The notes under the pieces: model-generated
Databases searched by the model: none
What the model saw: only the letters and a program-made list of their open reading frames with translations
What the model was told of the DNA's origin: nothing
Source of the DNA: Bdellovibrio sp. qaytius
GTDB lineage: Bacteria; Bdellovibrionota; Bdellovibrionia; Bdellovibrionales; Bdellovibrionaceae
Direction: 5' to 3'
Assembly (NCBI GenBank): GCA_004011035.1
Contig: CP025734.1
Coordinates: 1,882,001-1,946,000, forward strand
DNA: 64,000 nt
Shown here: piece by piece, positions 1 through 8,356 of the stretch
Numbering within the stretch: position 1 is the first letter of the stretch
Layout of the letters: each line of letters begins with the position of its first letter
Translations under genes and position numbers: made by a program

Positions 1-16
1 TGTGAGAGGGGTTTCC

Positions 17-1093
17 ATGAAGTTATCTCAGTTATTATTTGTTCTTTTGTTTTTTAGCTTAACAGCTCAAGCCTATACACCAAAAGCTGGCTGGTTAACT
101 CAGTTAAAATCAATCGATGATTTACAACTTGTTGCAACCCCTGAACAAGATCACACTCCACTTTATGAGGCTTTCGCAAAAGCTCAAAAAACACTTCGCA
201 TTGGCATCTTTGGAATCTCTTCACAAGAGATGGCCGATCAAATCGAAAAACAAATCAAGCGCGGTATCGCTGTTACAATCATTTGCGACAAGTACTGCAC
301 TAACAATGACAAACGCAAAGCCATCTTTGATCAATTACAAAAAGCTGGCGCAAATATTATGGTCGCAACAAAAGGTTTTACGATCAGCCACTGGAAGATG
401 TTTGTTGTCGACGAATCTTTAGCTTTTGTTTCAACAATGAATTTTATCAGCCGATCTAACCAAATGCGCGATGTGGGTGTATTTACCTCTGAGCCTTCAG
501 TGATTAAAGAAATGATCACGGTCTTTGATCAAGATGTTAAAAACTCTGCAGACCAAAGCAGTATTACTCCTGACTTAACAAGCTCAAACTTAGTCTGGAG
601 CCCGAACAATTCAGAAACTAAATTAATTGATCTGATCAATTCAGCAGATAAAACAATTGAAATTTGGATTGAAAATATGGGTCACCCGAATATTCACGCG
701 GCTTTAGAAGAAGCTGTAAAACGCAAAGTGAGTGTACGTGTACTGACAAGCATTTGTGGTTTAGGCATGCCGGCTGATGCGGCCTTTAAAAATCTTTTTG
801 ATCTCAAAAAACGTGGCGTTGTTGTTAAAGGTACACCTTTTCCAGCAACTGACGTGATCCCTTACATCCATGCTAAAACGATCAATGTTGATCACCAAAC
901 TGTGTTTTTAGGCTCTGAAAACTTCTCTGGAAACTCGCTTAACAAAGCTCGTGAATTAGGGATTGTTTTTAAAGATGTTACGGTTGAACAGAAATTAGCG
1001 GCTCTTTATGAAAAAGATTGGGCTCAAGCCGTTGATATTCCTGAAGTAGCTCCAGAAAAATGTAGCTCTTTGACTACAAATACTGAAGAATAG
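17..1093 (+). CDS. Secreted phospholipase D-like protein
   Basis: This 358-residue protein has a signal peptide (hydrophobic run ending near AQA-Y) and two PLD-type HxKxxxxD motifs: one at HWKMFVVD in the N-terminal half and a second at HAKTINVD near residue 293. Each is followed by the small-residue and Asn run typical of the family (STMNF; GSENFSGNS). Two half-sites make one active centre in PLD enzymes, so it probably cleaves a phosphodiester in the periplasm or outside the cell. Lipid and nucleic acid substrates are both possible; the short, secreted architecture resembles Nuc-type nucleases and cardiolipin-synthase-like proteins equally. I chose the ATG at 17 over an in-frame GTG at 2 because the signal peptide starts there. 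The next gene begins 4 nt after its stop, so they are probably co-transcribed. Confidence 0.85.
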   Translation: MKLSQLLFVLLFFSLTAQAYTPKAGWLTQLKSIDDLQLVATPEQDHTPLYEAFAKAQKTLRIGIFGISSQEMADQIEKQIKRGIAVTIICDKYCTNNDKRKAIFDQLQKAGANIMVATKGFTISHWKMFVVDESLAFVSTMNFISRSNQMRDVGVFTSEPSVIKEMITVFDQDVKNSADQSSITPDLTSSNLVWSPNNSETKLIDLINSADKTIEIWIENMGHPNIHAALEEAVKRKVSVRVLTSICGLGMPADAAFKNLFDLKKRGVVVKGTPFPATDVIPYIHAKTINVDHQTVFLGSENFSGNSLNKARELGIVFKDVTVEQKLAALYEKDWAQAVDIPEVAPEKCSSLTTNTEE

Positions 1094-1097
1094 TCAT

Positions 1098-2915
1098 GTG
1101 ACTATTCTTCACTTACTGTCTCAAAACCAACTGACTGGCGCAGAAGTCTATGCCAGCCAACTGATCGATACGCAAATGGCCGCTGGCCATAAAGTCTTTC
1201 AAGTCTCAAACGGGTTCTTTTACCCGACAAAAGCTGAAAAAATAGAACTCAAAGTTGAAACGAAATCATTTTTTGAATTTCGAAACAGCGTAAAACAACT
1301 GCGTGAACTGATTCAAAAACATGGTATTCAAGTTGTTCACGCCCATTCGCGAGCAGCCTCAAAGCTAGCTCATAAGGCCACGTGCAAAACCAAAACAGGT
1401 TATGTAAGCACGGTCCATGGCCGTCAGCATTTATCATTTTCAAAACGCTGGAAGAATATTTACGGAAGTCATCAAATTGCCGTTTGTGAAAATATCAAAG
1501 CCCAACTGACAGATGAATTTGGTTACACTGAAAATCACATCAAAGTTATTCGTAACGGAATTAACACTGATTTGTTTTTTCCAAAACGTGTCAACTCAGC
1601 AAAAAGCAAAACTGAAACTTTAAAAATTGCGATTATTGGCCGCGCCACGGGCCCTAAAAAAACTAGAACTGAAAACACGATCAAGTATTTTACAGATATA
1701 TTTTCAAAACAAAATATGTCGTGTGAAATTCATCTGATTGGCGCCATAGATCAAGATATTGATTCAAACTTACATTCTAAGAACCTTTATTTTCACCCGC
1801 CACAAAATTTAAACCAAGGCATCTACGCCCAATTTGATTTAATCGTGGGTGCTGGGCGCGTTTGCATGGAAAGCCTCATGAGTGGAGTTCCGACGATTGC
1901 TTTTGGTGAAGCGAAATACTTAGGTTTAGTGAAAAAAGAAAATATCACTGAATTTATGCAATCTAATTTTGGTGATATCGAAAAAGCCTCTTGGGGCACT
2001 CCTGAAATTAATTTGAGCCAATTAAACGCAGATCTTGAAAGTTATTATAAATTAAATATTCAAGAAATTATGGACTTAGCTAAAGTGACTAAATCGCACT
2101 TTGCCTTGAAGACTGTATCCGACCAAGTTCAAAAAGTTTACGAAGCTAGCTACTTTGAAAAAAATCACAAACACTGGATTCCGGTTTTGATGTACCATAA
2201 AATTCCAGATGCGGTTTTAGATTCTCCACATAAAATTTTTGTGACTAAAGACAACTTTGAAAAACATCTTCAGTTTTATAAAAACCATGGCTTTCAAACT
2301 GTGACTTTCTCTGAGTTAAAACAATTCAAGAATGGCACCCGCCCCTTTAGCGAATTTCCTAAGAAGCCGTTAGTTTTAACTTTCGATGATGGCTACTGGG
2401 ATAATTTAAATAACGCTGATCCCTTACTTAAAAAATATAATTTCAAAGCGCAGATCTTTTTACTGGCGAACAGCGACATCTCACACAATCAATGGGATGA
2501 AGCTAACGTTGATAAAGCAGATAAAATAGTTTCAGGTGCTGATCGTAAATTATGGTTAAAATCAAATTTCGAAATCGGCTCACATGGTTTTAGCCATAAA
2601 CGCATCACTCAGATGACAAAAGATGCCGCTTTGGCAGAATTGGCAGAATCTCGCCGTGCATTAGAAAAAGAGACCAATCAAGAAATCTGTGTTTATGCAT
2701 ATACCTATGGTGATACCAACGCCGCCTGCGCGAGCCTTGCAGAGGCTGCTGGTTACGACTTCGCAGTCAACACCGACACTGGTGGCCTTAAGATGTTCGA
2801 TGATCCATATCAGATCTTTAGAGTGAATATATTTCCTGATGAAACGAAGTTCTCATTATGGAAGAAAACTTCGACCTGGTACCGTGCTAGTTACTTTCGC
2901 AAACGCGGAAAGTGA
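1098..2915 (+). CDS. Glycosyltransferase fused to polysaccharide deacetylase
   Basis: A 605-residue two-domain protein. Residues 1-350 look like a GT4-type glycosyltransferase: an N-terminal donor-domain start with SQNQLTGAEVYA, a His-rich loop VVHAHSRAA, and a C-terminal lobe with VMAGAGR-like and CMESLMSGVPTIAFGE segments. Residues about 355-600 are a NodB-type deacetylase, with VLMYHKI at its start, the metal-binding TFDDGY motif and the second motif SHGFSH. No signal peptide is seen, so it should act on the cytoplasmic side. A protein that both adds and deacetylates a sugar fits exopolysaccharide, O-antigen or lipid-linked glycan synthesis, but the substrate is unknown. The start is a GTG at 1098; the ATG at 1096 is out of frame and hits a stop at once. 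Confidence 0.85.
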   Translation: MTILHLLSQNQLTGAEVYASQLIDTQMAAGHKVFQVSNGFFYPTKAEKIELKVETKSFFEFRNSVKQLRELIQKHGIQVVHAHSRAASKLAHKATCKTKTGYVSTVHGRQHLSFSKRWKNIYGSHQIAVCENIKAQLTDEFGYTENHIKVIRNGINTDLFFPKRVNSAKSKTETLKIAIIGRATGPKKTRTENTIKYFTDIFSKQNMSCEIHLIGAIDQDIDSNLHSKNLYFHPPQNLNQGIYAQFDLIVGAGRVCMESLMSGVPTIAFGEAKYLGLVKKENITEFMQSNFGDIEKASWGTPEINLSQLNADLESYYKLNIQEIMDLAKVTKSHFALKTVSDQVQKVYEASYFEKNHKHWIPVLMYHKIPDAVLDSPHKIFVTKDNFEKHLQFYKNHGFQTVTFSELKQFKNGTRPFSEFPKKPLVLTFDDGYWDNLNNADPLLKKYNFKAQIFLLANSDISHNQWDEANVDKADKIVSGADRKLWLKSNFEIGSHGFSHKRITQMTKDAALAELAESRRALEKETNQEICVYAYTYGDTNAACASLAEAAGYDFAVNTDTGGLKMFDDPYQIFRVNIFPDETKFSLWKKTSTWYRASYFRKRGK

Positions 2916-3188
2916 TTACGTTATCCATGCCCGCGGCAATAAGACATAGGCTATCATTAGCAGTACCAGTACGACTGTAATAGAAATTGTCGTAGCAAAA
3001 CGATGAGAAAACCATTTAACAAATTTTTCGTGTTTGAAGATTGTGAATACAAAAATTGCTATTGCTAGAATGGTAAAAATTAAAGAAATGATCCAAGAGT
3101 ACTGACCATACTTCGCTCTTAAAGGCAGCAACGCTGCCATCACTCCACCAATTACGACTAGAAACATCATTATTTCAACAGCAAACAT
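2916..3188 (-). CDS. Small inner-membrane protein, three TM segments
   Basis: A 90-residue protein made almost entirely of three hydrophobic segments: residues 3-22, 31-51 and 66-88. Between the second and third is a short basic stretch (KHEKFVKWFSHR). No family is recognised. Its ATG overlaps the TAA stop of the upstream gene (3188-3490) by one base, so the two are translationally coupled. It is convergent with the glycosyltransferase-deacetylase gene, with no space between the stops. Confidence 0.6.
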   Translation of the reverse strand: MFAVEIMMFLVVIGGVMAALLPLRAKYGQYSWIISLIFTILAIAIFVFTIFKHEKFVKWFSHRFATTISITVVLVLLMIAYVLLPRAWIT

Positions 3189-3490
3189 TATTTTTTCTTA
3201 CCCAATACACAAAGCTTATTTACACACTTAGAAACTATGTTAGCGCGATCCGATAATGGAAGAAAGTTTGCGTACCGCGCATTACAATTTTTATTTTCTG
3301 ATGAATAAAAAAGATTGTCTTGCTGAGAATAATTATACTGCTTGCTGGCTGTCGCAATAGTTTTATTCGAAGGCACTATTACATTGCAGATAGAAATCAT
3401 CACACAATCCGCATCAACTTTACAAGAAGGCAAAGTTGAGTCAGTAAATCCGAAACTACAAAGAAAAATTAATGCAAAAAATATTCTCAT
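3188..3490 (-). CDS. Small secreted cysteine-containing protein
   Basis: About 100 residues, with an N-terminal signal peptide (MRIFFALIFLCSFGFT) and a mature part holding six Cys (CKVDADC, ICN, NC, KC, LC), enough for disulfides in the periplasm. The CxxDxDC start of the mature region resembles small secreted Cys-rich proteins of the eight-Cys type, but I cannot place it in a family. The ATG at 3490 was taken; an in-frame TTG at 3502 adds four residues and has a weak AAGAA upstream, so it is not excluded. It is coupled to the membrane protein gene downstream. Confidence 0.6.
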   Translation of the reverse strand: MRIFFALIFLCSFGFTDSTLPSCKVDADCVMISICNVIVPSNKTIATASKQYNYSQQDNLFYSSENKNCNARYANFLPLSDRANIVSKCVNKLCVLGKKK

Positions 3491-3617
3491 AGATAGATTC
3501 AATTTTATTCTTACAGGTCGAAGCCTTACTACTAAAATCAGCTAAAATACCCGTATAAAAGTCTAGAAAAACCCAACTCTAGTCAAGTCATACATTCGTA
3601 AGTCCGATCTGGTTTAC

Positions 3618-4649
3618 ATGAAGAACCATCAATACCATCAGACTTTAAACCTGACTCTTGCGGTACTTATTTTAGTGGCGACATCAACAGCCTCTAGCGA
3701 AGTCTTTCGCTGGCCAAAGCTTTGCGTGAATCAAACGGTCAGCATCGAAAATAAATCAAGCAAAGACCAAACCGTGTGGCTTCAAGAGTGGGAAAAAACC
3801 ATCGTTGATGAAACAGATCACGTTGTTCCGGCCAAAAGCAAAATCTTCTTACAACTTTCACACGACCCTTCAATCTCACAACAAGATTATTCATTACTGG
3901 CGTTAGATAACCCCAAAGAATTAGCGATTGAAACACACTGTAACTTACGCGACATCGTAGCTGGTGATTCACTTGAAGGCGGAGTGGTTTATTACAAAAT
4001 TAATCCAAATGCCGTGAATGAAGTTCAACTTAAAAATTTATTTCCGGGTCGCAACACTTTTTACATCGAAGATTTAAGCGCAACTCAAAAAGCTGCTCCC
4101 CTAGAAATCGATGTTGAGGGCCGTGATTTATTTAAATTCACCTTAAAACCTGAACCCACATCGACTTGGGTTAAAATCACAGCGCGCGAACGTTTTCGCT
4201 CGAGCGTTAACACCTCATCAACAGTTTTAAAACCTGCTTACACTGAACCACAAAGATCAATTGCCTCAACAGAAGATACATATTTTCTGATGGGAGCCTC
4301 TGATAATACAGGTGATCAGTTTATCGTAAAAATTAAAGACCCGGCGATGGTGCAAAAAGCTCGTGATCAAATCACGAATCCTAAATTGCAAAAAATTGTT
4401 TTCGCAAAAATAGCTTTAGGCAGCCAAGGTTACAATCGCAATATGACGAAAAAAGAAAAAAGCTTTTGGTCATGGTCAGTCACTGAAGTTACAAATATTT
4501 CTGACTTCGGAAGCACAGCCTGTAATGGTTTTCCGCAAATGTTAGAAGACCAAGCCGAAACTTGGGTAAATGGTTTAGGTAAAATTTGTTTTTGGTCTTA
4601 TCGAATCAAAAAAGAATTAACTTACGACGAAGTGACGAATCCGAAATAA
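3618..4649 (+). CDS. Secreted protein of unknown function
   Basis: A 343-residue protein with a signal peptide (hydrophobic residues 11-26, probable cleavage after TASS). The mature part is rich in predicted beta strands and has scattered Cys (LCVNQ, HCNL, ACNG, ICFW). No enzyme motif or known domain is recognised. The first 100 residues (VSIENKSSKDQTVWLQ) resemble an Ig-like or copper-amine-oxidase-like beta-sandwich in strand pattern only. There is no clear Shine-Dalgarno before the ATG. It is convergent with the PTPS-III gene, whose stop codon begins at the very next base. Confidence 0.65.
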   Translation: MKNHQYHQTLNLTLAVLILVATSTASSEVFRWPKLCVNQTVSIENKSSKDQTVWLQEWEKTIVDETDHVVPAKSKIFLQLSHDPSISQQDYSLLALDNPKELAIETHCNLRDIVAGDSLEGGVVYYKINPNAVNEVQLKNLFPGRNTFYIEDLSATQKAAPLEIDVEGRDLFKFTLKPEPTSTWVKITARERFRSSVNTSSTVLKPAYTEPQRSIASTEDTYFLMGASDNTGDQFIVKIKDPAMVQKARDQITNPKLQKIVFAKIALGSQGYNRNMTKKEKSFWSWSVTEVTNISDFGSTACNGFPQMLEDQAETWVNGLGKICFWSYRIKKELTYDEVTNPK

Positions 4650-5153
4650 TTACTTAATTGTCGTTGCGGCTGATTGGCCGCGCGTTTCTTCAACTTCGAC
4701 AGTTAATTCTGTTACGCCGTATTTTTTAAATTCTTTACTGAACTCTTCTGCTAAAATCGAAGATAGTTGTTCAACGCTCGTATTTGAAATATCTAACCAA
4801 ATCACTTCTGTTTTTGGTAATGAGTAAAAACGATCGCGAAATGTGATTTCATAATTTTTGTTATCAGCTGAACTTTTAGATTTCATATCAGGGTGATTTT
4901 TAGGTAAAAGTACATGTTCATCCCAAATATCTAAGCGCGCTTTGATGAACTTTTTTAGAATATTAAAATCAACCATATAGCCCATTTTACCTTGAGCATC
5001 TGAGCTATTACCCACATCTGGCGCAAGCACTGTGACCACCACTTGGTAATTATGGCCATGAAGCATTTCTGCAGATGTCTGGTCAAAAATTAAAAAATGC
5101 GCCGAAGAGAACTTAAAATTTTGCTTAGCTAGGCGTAAAGAAGTGGTTTTCAT
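4650..5153 (-). CDS. PTPS-fold pterin enzyme, PTPS-III type
   Basis: A 167-residue member of the 6-pyruvoyl-tetrahydropterin synthase fold. Zinc ligands are visible as the His of FSSAHF and both His of HGHNY. The usual catalytic Cys of CxxxHGH is absent; instead the sequence reads SAEMLHGH, which matches the ExxHGH signature of PTPS-III. Enzymes of that class are known to make 6-hydroxymethyl-dihydropterin and stand in for FolB in folate synthesis. The conserved acidic-His pair (DEHVLL) and C-terminal Glu (EVEETR) are present. An insertion around residues 95-115 makes it longer than QueD. It is divergent from queD. A promoter 6 nt upstream of the ATG suggests a leaderless mRNA. Confidence 0.8.
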   Translation of the reverse strand: MKTTSLRLAKQNFKFSSAHFLIFDQTSAEMLHGHNYQVVVTVLAPDVGNSSDAQGKMGYMVDFNILKKFIKARLDIWDEHVLLPKNHPDMKSKSSADNKNYEITFRDRFYSLPKTEVIWLDISNTSVEQLSSILAEEFSKEFKKYGVTELTVEVEETRGQSAATTIK

Positions 5154-5159
5154 GCTGAC

Positions 5160-5188
5160 AGTATAGGCCTTTTGAGGCTATATAACAA
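5160..5188 (-). promoter_or_regulatory. Promoter of the PTPS-III gene, probably leaderless
   Basis: On the minus strand a TATACT -10 hexamer (5160-5165) is preceded by a 17-nt spacer and TTGTTA (-35, 5183-5188). Only 6 nt separate the -10 from the ATG at 5153, so transcription would start at or next to the A of the start codon. No Shine-Dalgarno can fit. Confidence 0.5.
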
Positions 5189-5190
5189 GT

Positions 5191-5205
5191 CGAGGTGTAA
5201 CCTCG
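5191..5205 (+). promoter_or_regulatory. Hairpin in the queD 5' region next to the SD
   Basis: CGAGG (5191-5195) and CCTCG (5201-5205) form a perfect 5-bp stem with loop TGTAA. The queD Shine-Dalgarno (AAGGA, 5208-5212) follows within 3 nt. A stem this close could affect ribosome access. It lacks the longer loop of a preQ1-I aptamer. Confidence 0.35.
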
Positions 5206-5218
5206 CTAAGGACAATAA

Positions 5219-5584
5219 ATGAGTCAGAACTTTGAACTAAAGACCCAATATCAAATCGAATCAGCCCGCTTTTTACCTCACTTACCTGAGGGCCATCCCT
5301 GCAAACGCATACATGGTCATAGCTTTAAAATCATTTTAACTTTACGTGGCCCCTTACTACCGCACGTGGGTTGGGTGCAAGACTACCACGAAATTGATCA
5401 AACGATGAAGCCGCTTTTAGCTGCGCTTGATCACCGTTTATTAAACGAAGTTGAAGGCCTAGAAAATCCAACATCAGAGCTATTAGCTCAATGGATTTTT
5501 GATCATGCGAAAGCAAAACTTCCATTACTTAAGTCGGTAACCGTAATGGAAACACCTACAACAGAGTGCACATATCCCGTTTAA
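5219..5584 (+). CDS. queD: 6-carboxytetrahydropterin synthase QueD
   Basis: A 121-residue protein matching the E. coli QueD length and layout. It has the catalytic Cys in HPCKRIHGHSF (CxxxHGH, PTPS-II/QueD type), the LDHRLLNE Asp-His pair, ENPTSELLA and the C-terminal Glu in METPTTEC. QueD converts dihydroneopterin triphosphate to 6-carboxytetrahydropterin for queuosine (preQ0) synthesis. One oddity: where E. coli QueD has the first zinc-ligand His (AAHRLP), this protein reads SARFLP, so that position is Arg. A His two residues later (LPHLP) may or may not compensate. A queG gene lies at 42394-43452, supporting a queuosine pathway. Confidence 0.85.
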   Translation: MSQNFELKTQYQIESARFLPHLPEGHPCKRIHGHSFKIILTLRGPLLPHVGWVQDYHEIDQTMKPLLAALDHRLLNEVEGLENPTSELLAQWIFDHAKAKLPLLKSVTVMETPTTECTYPV

Positions 5585-5589
5585 TTTTT

Positions 5590-6420
5590 TTAATTTGCGA
5601 AATCTGAATTTACTTTAACTGGCTTATTGTGAAATTGCTCAAGCTGAGAGTTTTGCAAACCAAGAACGCCTTTTTGATAAAGCATTACAATCGTTGAACC
5701 CATTCTAAACATTCCAAGTTCGTCGCCTTTTTGCACTTCTAAATTTTTATACTCTTTAACTAAAGGTTTAAAAACTTTGAACTGATTACCACGAATTTCT
5801 GGATCAAAACTTAAAGCAATATCACCCACATTAGTGGCTGCCACAAACACAACACCCACAAGACCACGATCTGTTTTAATCTCAACATACACGCGTTCGT
5901 TGATTGAAAATAACTCGTGGATGTTAGAGGTTGACCAATCATTCACCGGCCACAAGGCACCCGGAATATGAATCACTCTTTGAATAGTTCCTTCAACCGG
6001 AGAATGCACACGGTGATAATCTGTCGGGCATAAATAGTAAGTTAAAAACTGACCATCGCTATAGATATCTAAGGCTTTATCAAAACCTGCGAAATCTTTT
6101 ACGTTATACGTTTTGCCTTTGGCTTGGATAAGTTTGCCATCGGCCATGATTGCAGCCTGTGTAATCACTGAATCTGCGGGGTGCACAGCCCATGTACGAC
6201 CGATCGGACGACGACCTGATTTAAGCTTTCGTATAAAAAATTCACCTAAGCTTGGGTACTGATCGACTGTTTTTTCAGCCTCTTCGAGGTTAATATTGTA
6301 AGCTTTTGCAAAAATTCTAATGATGGGAGTCCATATAAAGCGTGGAAAGTGCAAATGAACCAATTTACCAACGATATAGCTTAAGTGATTTTTCGGTAAG
6401 AACCTTGTGATTGCTGCCAT
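5590..6420 (-). CDS. psd: Phosphatidylserine decarboxylase proenzyme
   Basis: A 276-residue protein with the family pattern: a LPKN start, a conserved HPADS segment, the catalytic-region motif DYHRVHSP, and the self-cleavage site MGST near residue 240 (usually LGST), where the Ser becomes the pyruvoyl group. The beta chain would be everything before Gly-Ser and the alpha chain the remaining 35 residues. It makes phosphatidylethanolamine at the inner membrane from phosphatidylserine. No phosphatidylserine synthase gene is in this window. It is divergent from the FAD dehydrogenase gene, with only 28 nt between the two start codons. Confidence 0.93.
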   Translation of the reverse strand: MAAITRFLPKNHLSYIVGKLVHLHFPRFIWTPIIRIFAKAYNINLEEAEKTVDQYPSLGEFFIRKLKSGRRPIGRTWAVHPADSVITQAAIMADGKLIQAKGKTYNVKDFAGFDKALDIYSDGQFLTYYLCPTDYHRVHSPVEGTIQRVIHIPGALWPVNDWSTSNIHELFSINERVYVEIKTDRGLVGVVFVAATNVGDIALSFDPEIRGNQFKVFKPLVKEYKNLEVQKGDELGMFRMGSTIVMLYQKGVLGLQNSQLEQFHNKPVKVNSDFAN

Positions 6421-6448
6421 GGGTTGATTCTGCTATAGATTCTGTTCC

Positions 6449-8002
6449 ATGTCGAAGATTTTCAAAGATATTAAACTCAAAATTGATGATGACCTAGAAG
6501 CCCATTTAGAATGGCTTATGCCTAAGCATGGCGAATACCGCATTCTTAGAAAATCTGTCGATGCACGTCAAAAACACTCTCCCCACTTTGTTTACACAAT
6601 CGAAGTGGCTGATGAGGGCGAAACGTTATCACTAGAAAAATTCGAACTTGAAAAATTAAACTCTGAAAAAAAATTCGATCGCCCGATCGTGGTCGGCACA
6701 GGGCCTGCGGGGTTGTTTGCGGCTATTCGTTTAGTTGAACGCGGAATTCCGTGTTTATTATTTGAGCGCGGTTCTGAATCTGCTGAACGTATCAAGGGCA
6801 TTAATAAATACTGGCGTTATGGCCAATTAGATCCAAAAAATAATGTCTGCTATGGTGAAGGCGGAGCCGGTCTTTATTCAGATGGAAAACTAATCACGCG
6901 TATTAAATCTCCGCATATTCCTTATGTGTTAAATCGTTTAGTACAATTCGGCGCACCGGCTGAAATTCAATGGTTATCTAATCCGCATGTAGGATCTGAT
7001 AAAATTCGTCGCGTGATTCCTAAAGTTCGTGATTTTTTACGCGCAAATGGCTGTGAGATTCATTTTGATTCTAAAGTTGAAAAATTAATTTATGGCGATA
7101 AATCTATTCAAGGTGTTGTGATCAAAGACGACGCTGGCAAATTAACTGAATACAAATCAGATAATGTGATTTTAGCCACAGGCCATTCAGCTGAAGACAT
7201 GCTGAACCACCTTTTAGAATCTGGTGTTCACATTGAAGGTAAATCTTTTGCCATGGGTTTACGTATTGAACATCCACAAAAATTAATTAACGAAATTCAA
7301 TTTCGTCAATTTGCAGAACATCCTAAATTAGGTTCTGCGAATTATAAACTGGTTCACCATGATGATAAATCAGGAGTCGGCGTTTACAGTTTTTGTATGT
7401 GTCCGGGCGGTTACGTTTTATCAAGTGGAACTGAAAAAGATGGCGTCGTTGTGAACGGCATGAGTAACTTCAACCGTAACTCTGAATTCGCTAATGCGGC
7501 GATCGTTGTCAGTATTCAGCATGAAAAACTATTTGGTAATGATTTATTGGGCGGCATGAAACTTCGTCGAGAATTAGAGACGAATGCCTTTAATGCGATT
7601 CAAGATCAAAAAGGCACAAAAGAATTACCAGCTCAGAATTTAATTTCGTTTTTAAATCGATCGAACAAAAATCCTTTACGCAAATCATCTTCACCGTCTG
7701 GTATCTTACCGATTCGTTTAGATGAGTTACTGCCAAAATTTATGTATCAAAAAATTTCTGAGGGTTTAAATAATTTTAACACGAATATGCGTGGCTATAT
7801 CTCTGAACAATCGCAACTTTACGGCGTTGAATCACGCACATCTTGCCCGTTACGTGTAACTCGTGATGATGAATCACTAGAGAGTCTTTCACACAAAGGT
7901 TTATACCCTTGTGGCGAAGGCGCAGGTTACGCTGGTGGAATCACATCAGCCGCAGTCGATGGTATTCGCTGCGCTGATAAAATTTTTGATAAATTAAAAT
8001 AA
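6449..8002 (+). CDS. FAD-dependent dehydrogenase (COG2509-like)
   Basis: A 517-residue cytoplasmic protein. The Rossmann dinucleotide motif VVGTGPAGLFAAIRL is near residue 80, after an N-terminal 75-residue domain (MSKIFKDIKLKID...) typical of the uncharacterised COG2509 FAD dehydrogenases. Further family marks are YGEGGAGLYSDGKL, a second FAD contact (VILATGHSAEDM), and the C-terminal GEGAGYAGGITSAAVDG. Substrate unknown. No Shine-Dalgarno precedes the ATG; TATAGA preceded by TGC (6431-6439) lies 9 nt before it, so a very short leader is likely. Confidence 0.85.
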   Translation: MSKIFKDIKLKIDDDLEAHLEWLMPKHGEYRILRKSVDARQKHSPHFVYTIEVADEGETLSLEKFELEKLNSEKKFDRPIVVGTGPAGLFAAIRLVERGIPCLLFERGSESAERIKGINKYWRYGQLDPKNNVCYGEGGAGLYSDGKLITRIKSPHIPYVLNRLVQFGAPAEIQWLSNPHVGSDKIRRVIPKVRDFLRANGCEIHFDSKVEKLIYGDKSIQGVVIKDDAGKLTEYKSDNVILATGHSAEDMLNHLLESGVHIEGKSFAMGLRIEHPQKLINEIQFRQFAEHPKLGSANYKLVHHDDKSGVGVYSFCMCPGGYVLSSGTEKDGVVVNGMSNFNRNSEFANAAIVVSIQHEKLFGNDLLGGMKLRRELETNAFNAIQDQKGTKELPAQNLISFLNRSNKNPLRKSSSPSGILPIRLDELLPKFMYQKISEGLNNFNTNMRGYISEQSQLYGVESRTSCPLRVTRDDESLESLSHKGLYPCGEGAGYAGGITSAAVDGIRCADKIFDKLK

Positions 8003-8320
8003 TTACTGCATACAAGAAATTGATGCTGTCGCCACAACTTCGCAAACGTTATTGTTATTAACTGTTTGCACATCCCATTTTGAATTATAGAAAAAACTGT
8101 AAAAGCACGATTGTGAAGCGTAGGTTACGCCTTTAGAAATCGCTTCTTTCTCAGCTAGTTTTGGATCATCTTGATTGCAAAGTGCTTTGCCGTAAGCGGT
8201 CTTAACTGAACAGCCTTCCATACAACCATTATGTGGATTGCACGAAGATGGTGGGCATAAAGCTGCCGAAAATGCCGAGAGTGAAAATACTAAAGTTAAA
8301 AGAAATAAGAAATTCTTCAT
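8003..8320 (-). CDS. Small secreted Cys-rich protein
   Basis: 105 residues with a clear signal peptide (MKNFLFLLTLVFSLSAFSA) and a mature domain beginning CPPSSCNPHNGCMEGC, with more Cys later (ALC, SCF, VCE, SCM). The spacing suggests a disulfide-stabilised periplasmic protein. Family not recognised. The ATG at 8320 has a strong AAGGAG about 10 nt upstream; a longer open frame running upstream to 8479 would cross the regulatory dyad and the neighbouring gene start and was rejected. It is divergent from the HTH regulator and convergent with the FAD dehydrogenase. Confidence 0.65.
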   Translation of the reverse strand: MKNFLFLLTLVFSLSAFSAALCPPSSCNPHNGCMEGCSVKTAYGKALCNQDDPKLAEKEAISKGVTYASQSCFYSFFYNSKWDVQTVNNNNVCEVVATASISCMQ

Positions 8321-8356
8321 AAATGGGTTCTCCTTGATAAACTTACTAGATCGTAA

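Noticed and set aside
3342-3545. Plus-strand frame opposite the Cys-containing secreted protein
   Set aside because: Antisense shadow without SD or signal features.
5191-5213. preQ1-I riboswitch before queD
   Set aside because: The stem and SD position are suggestive, but the 5-nt loop TGTAA lacks the C-containing longer loop needed for the pseudoknot. Kept only as a generic hairpin.
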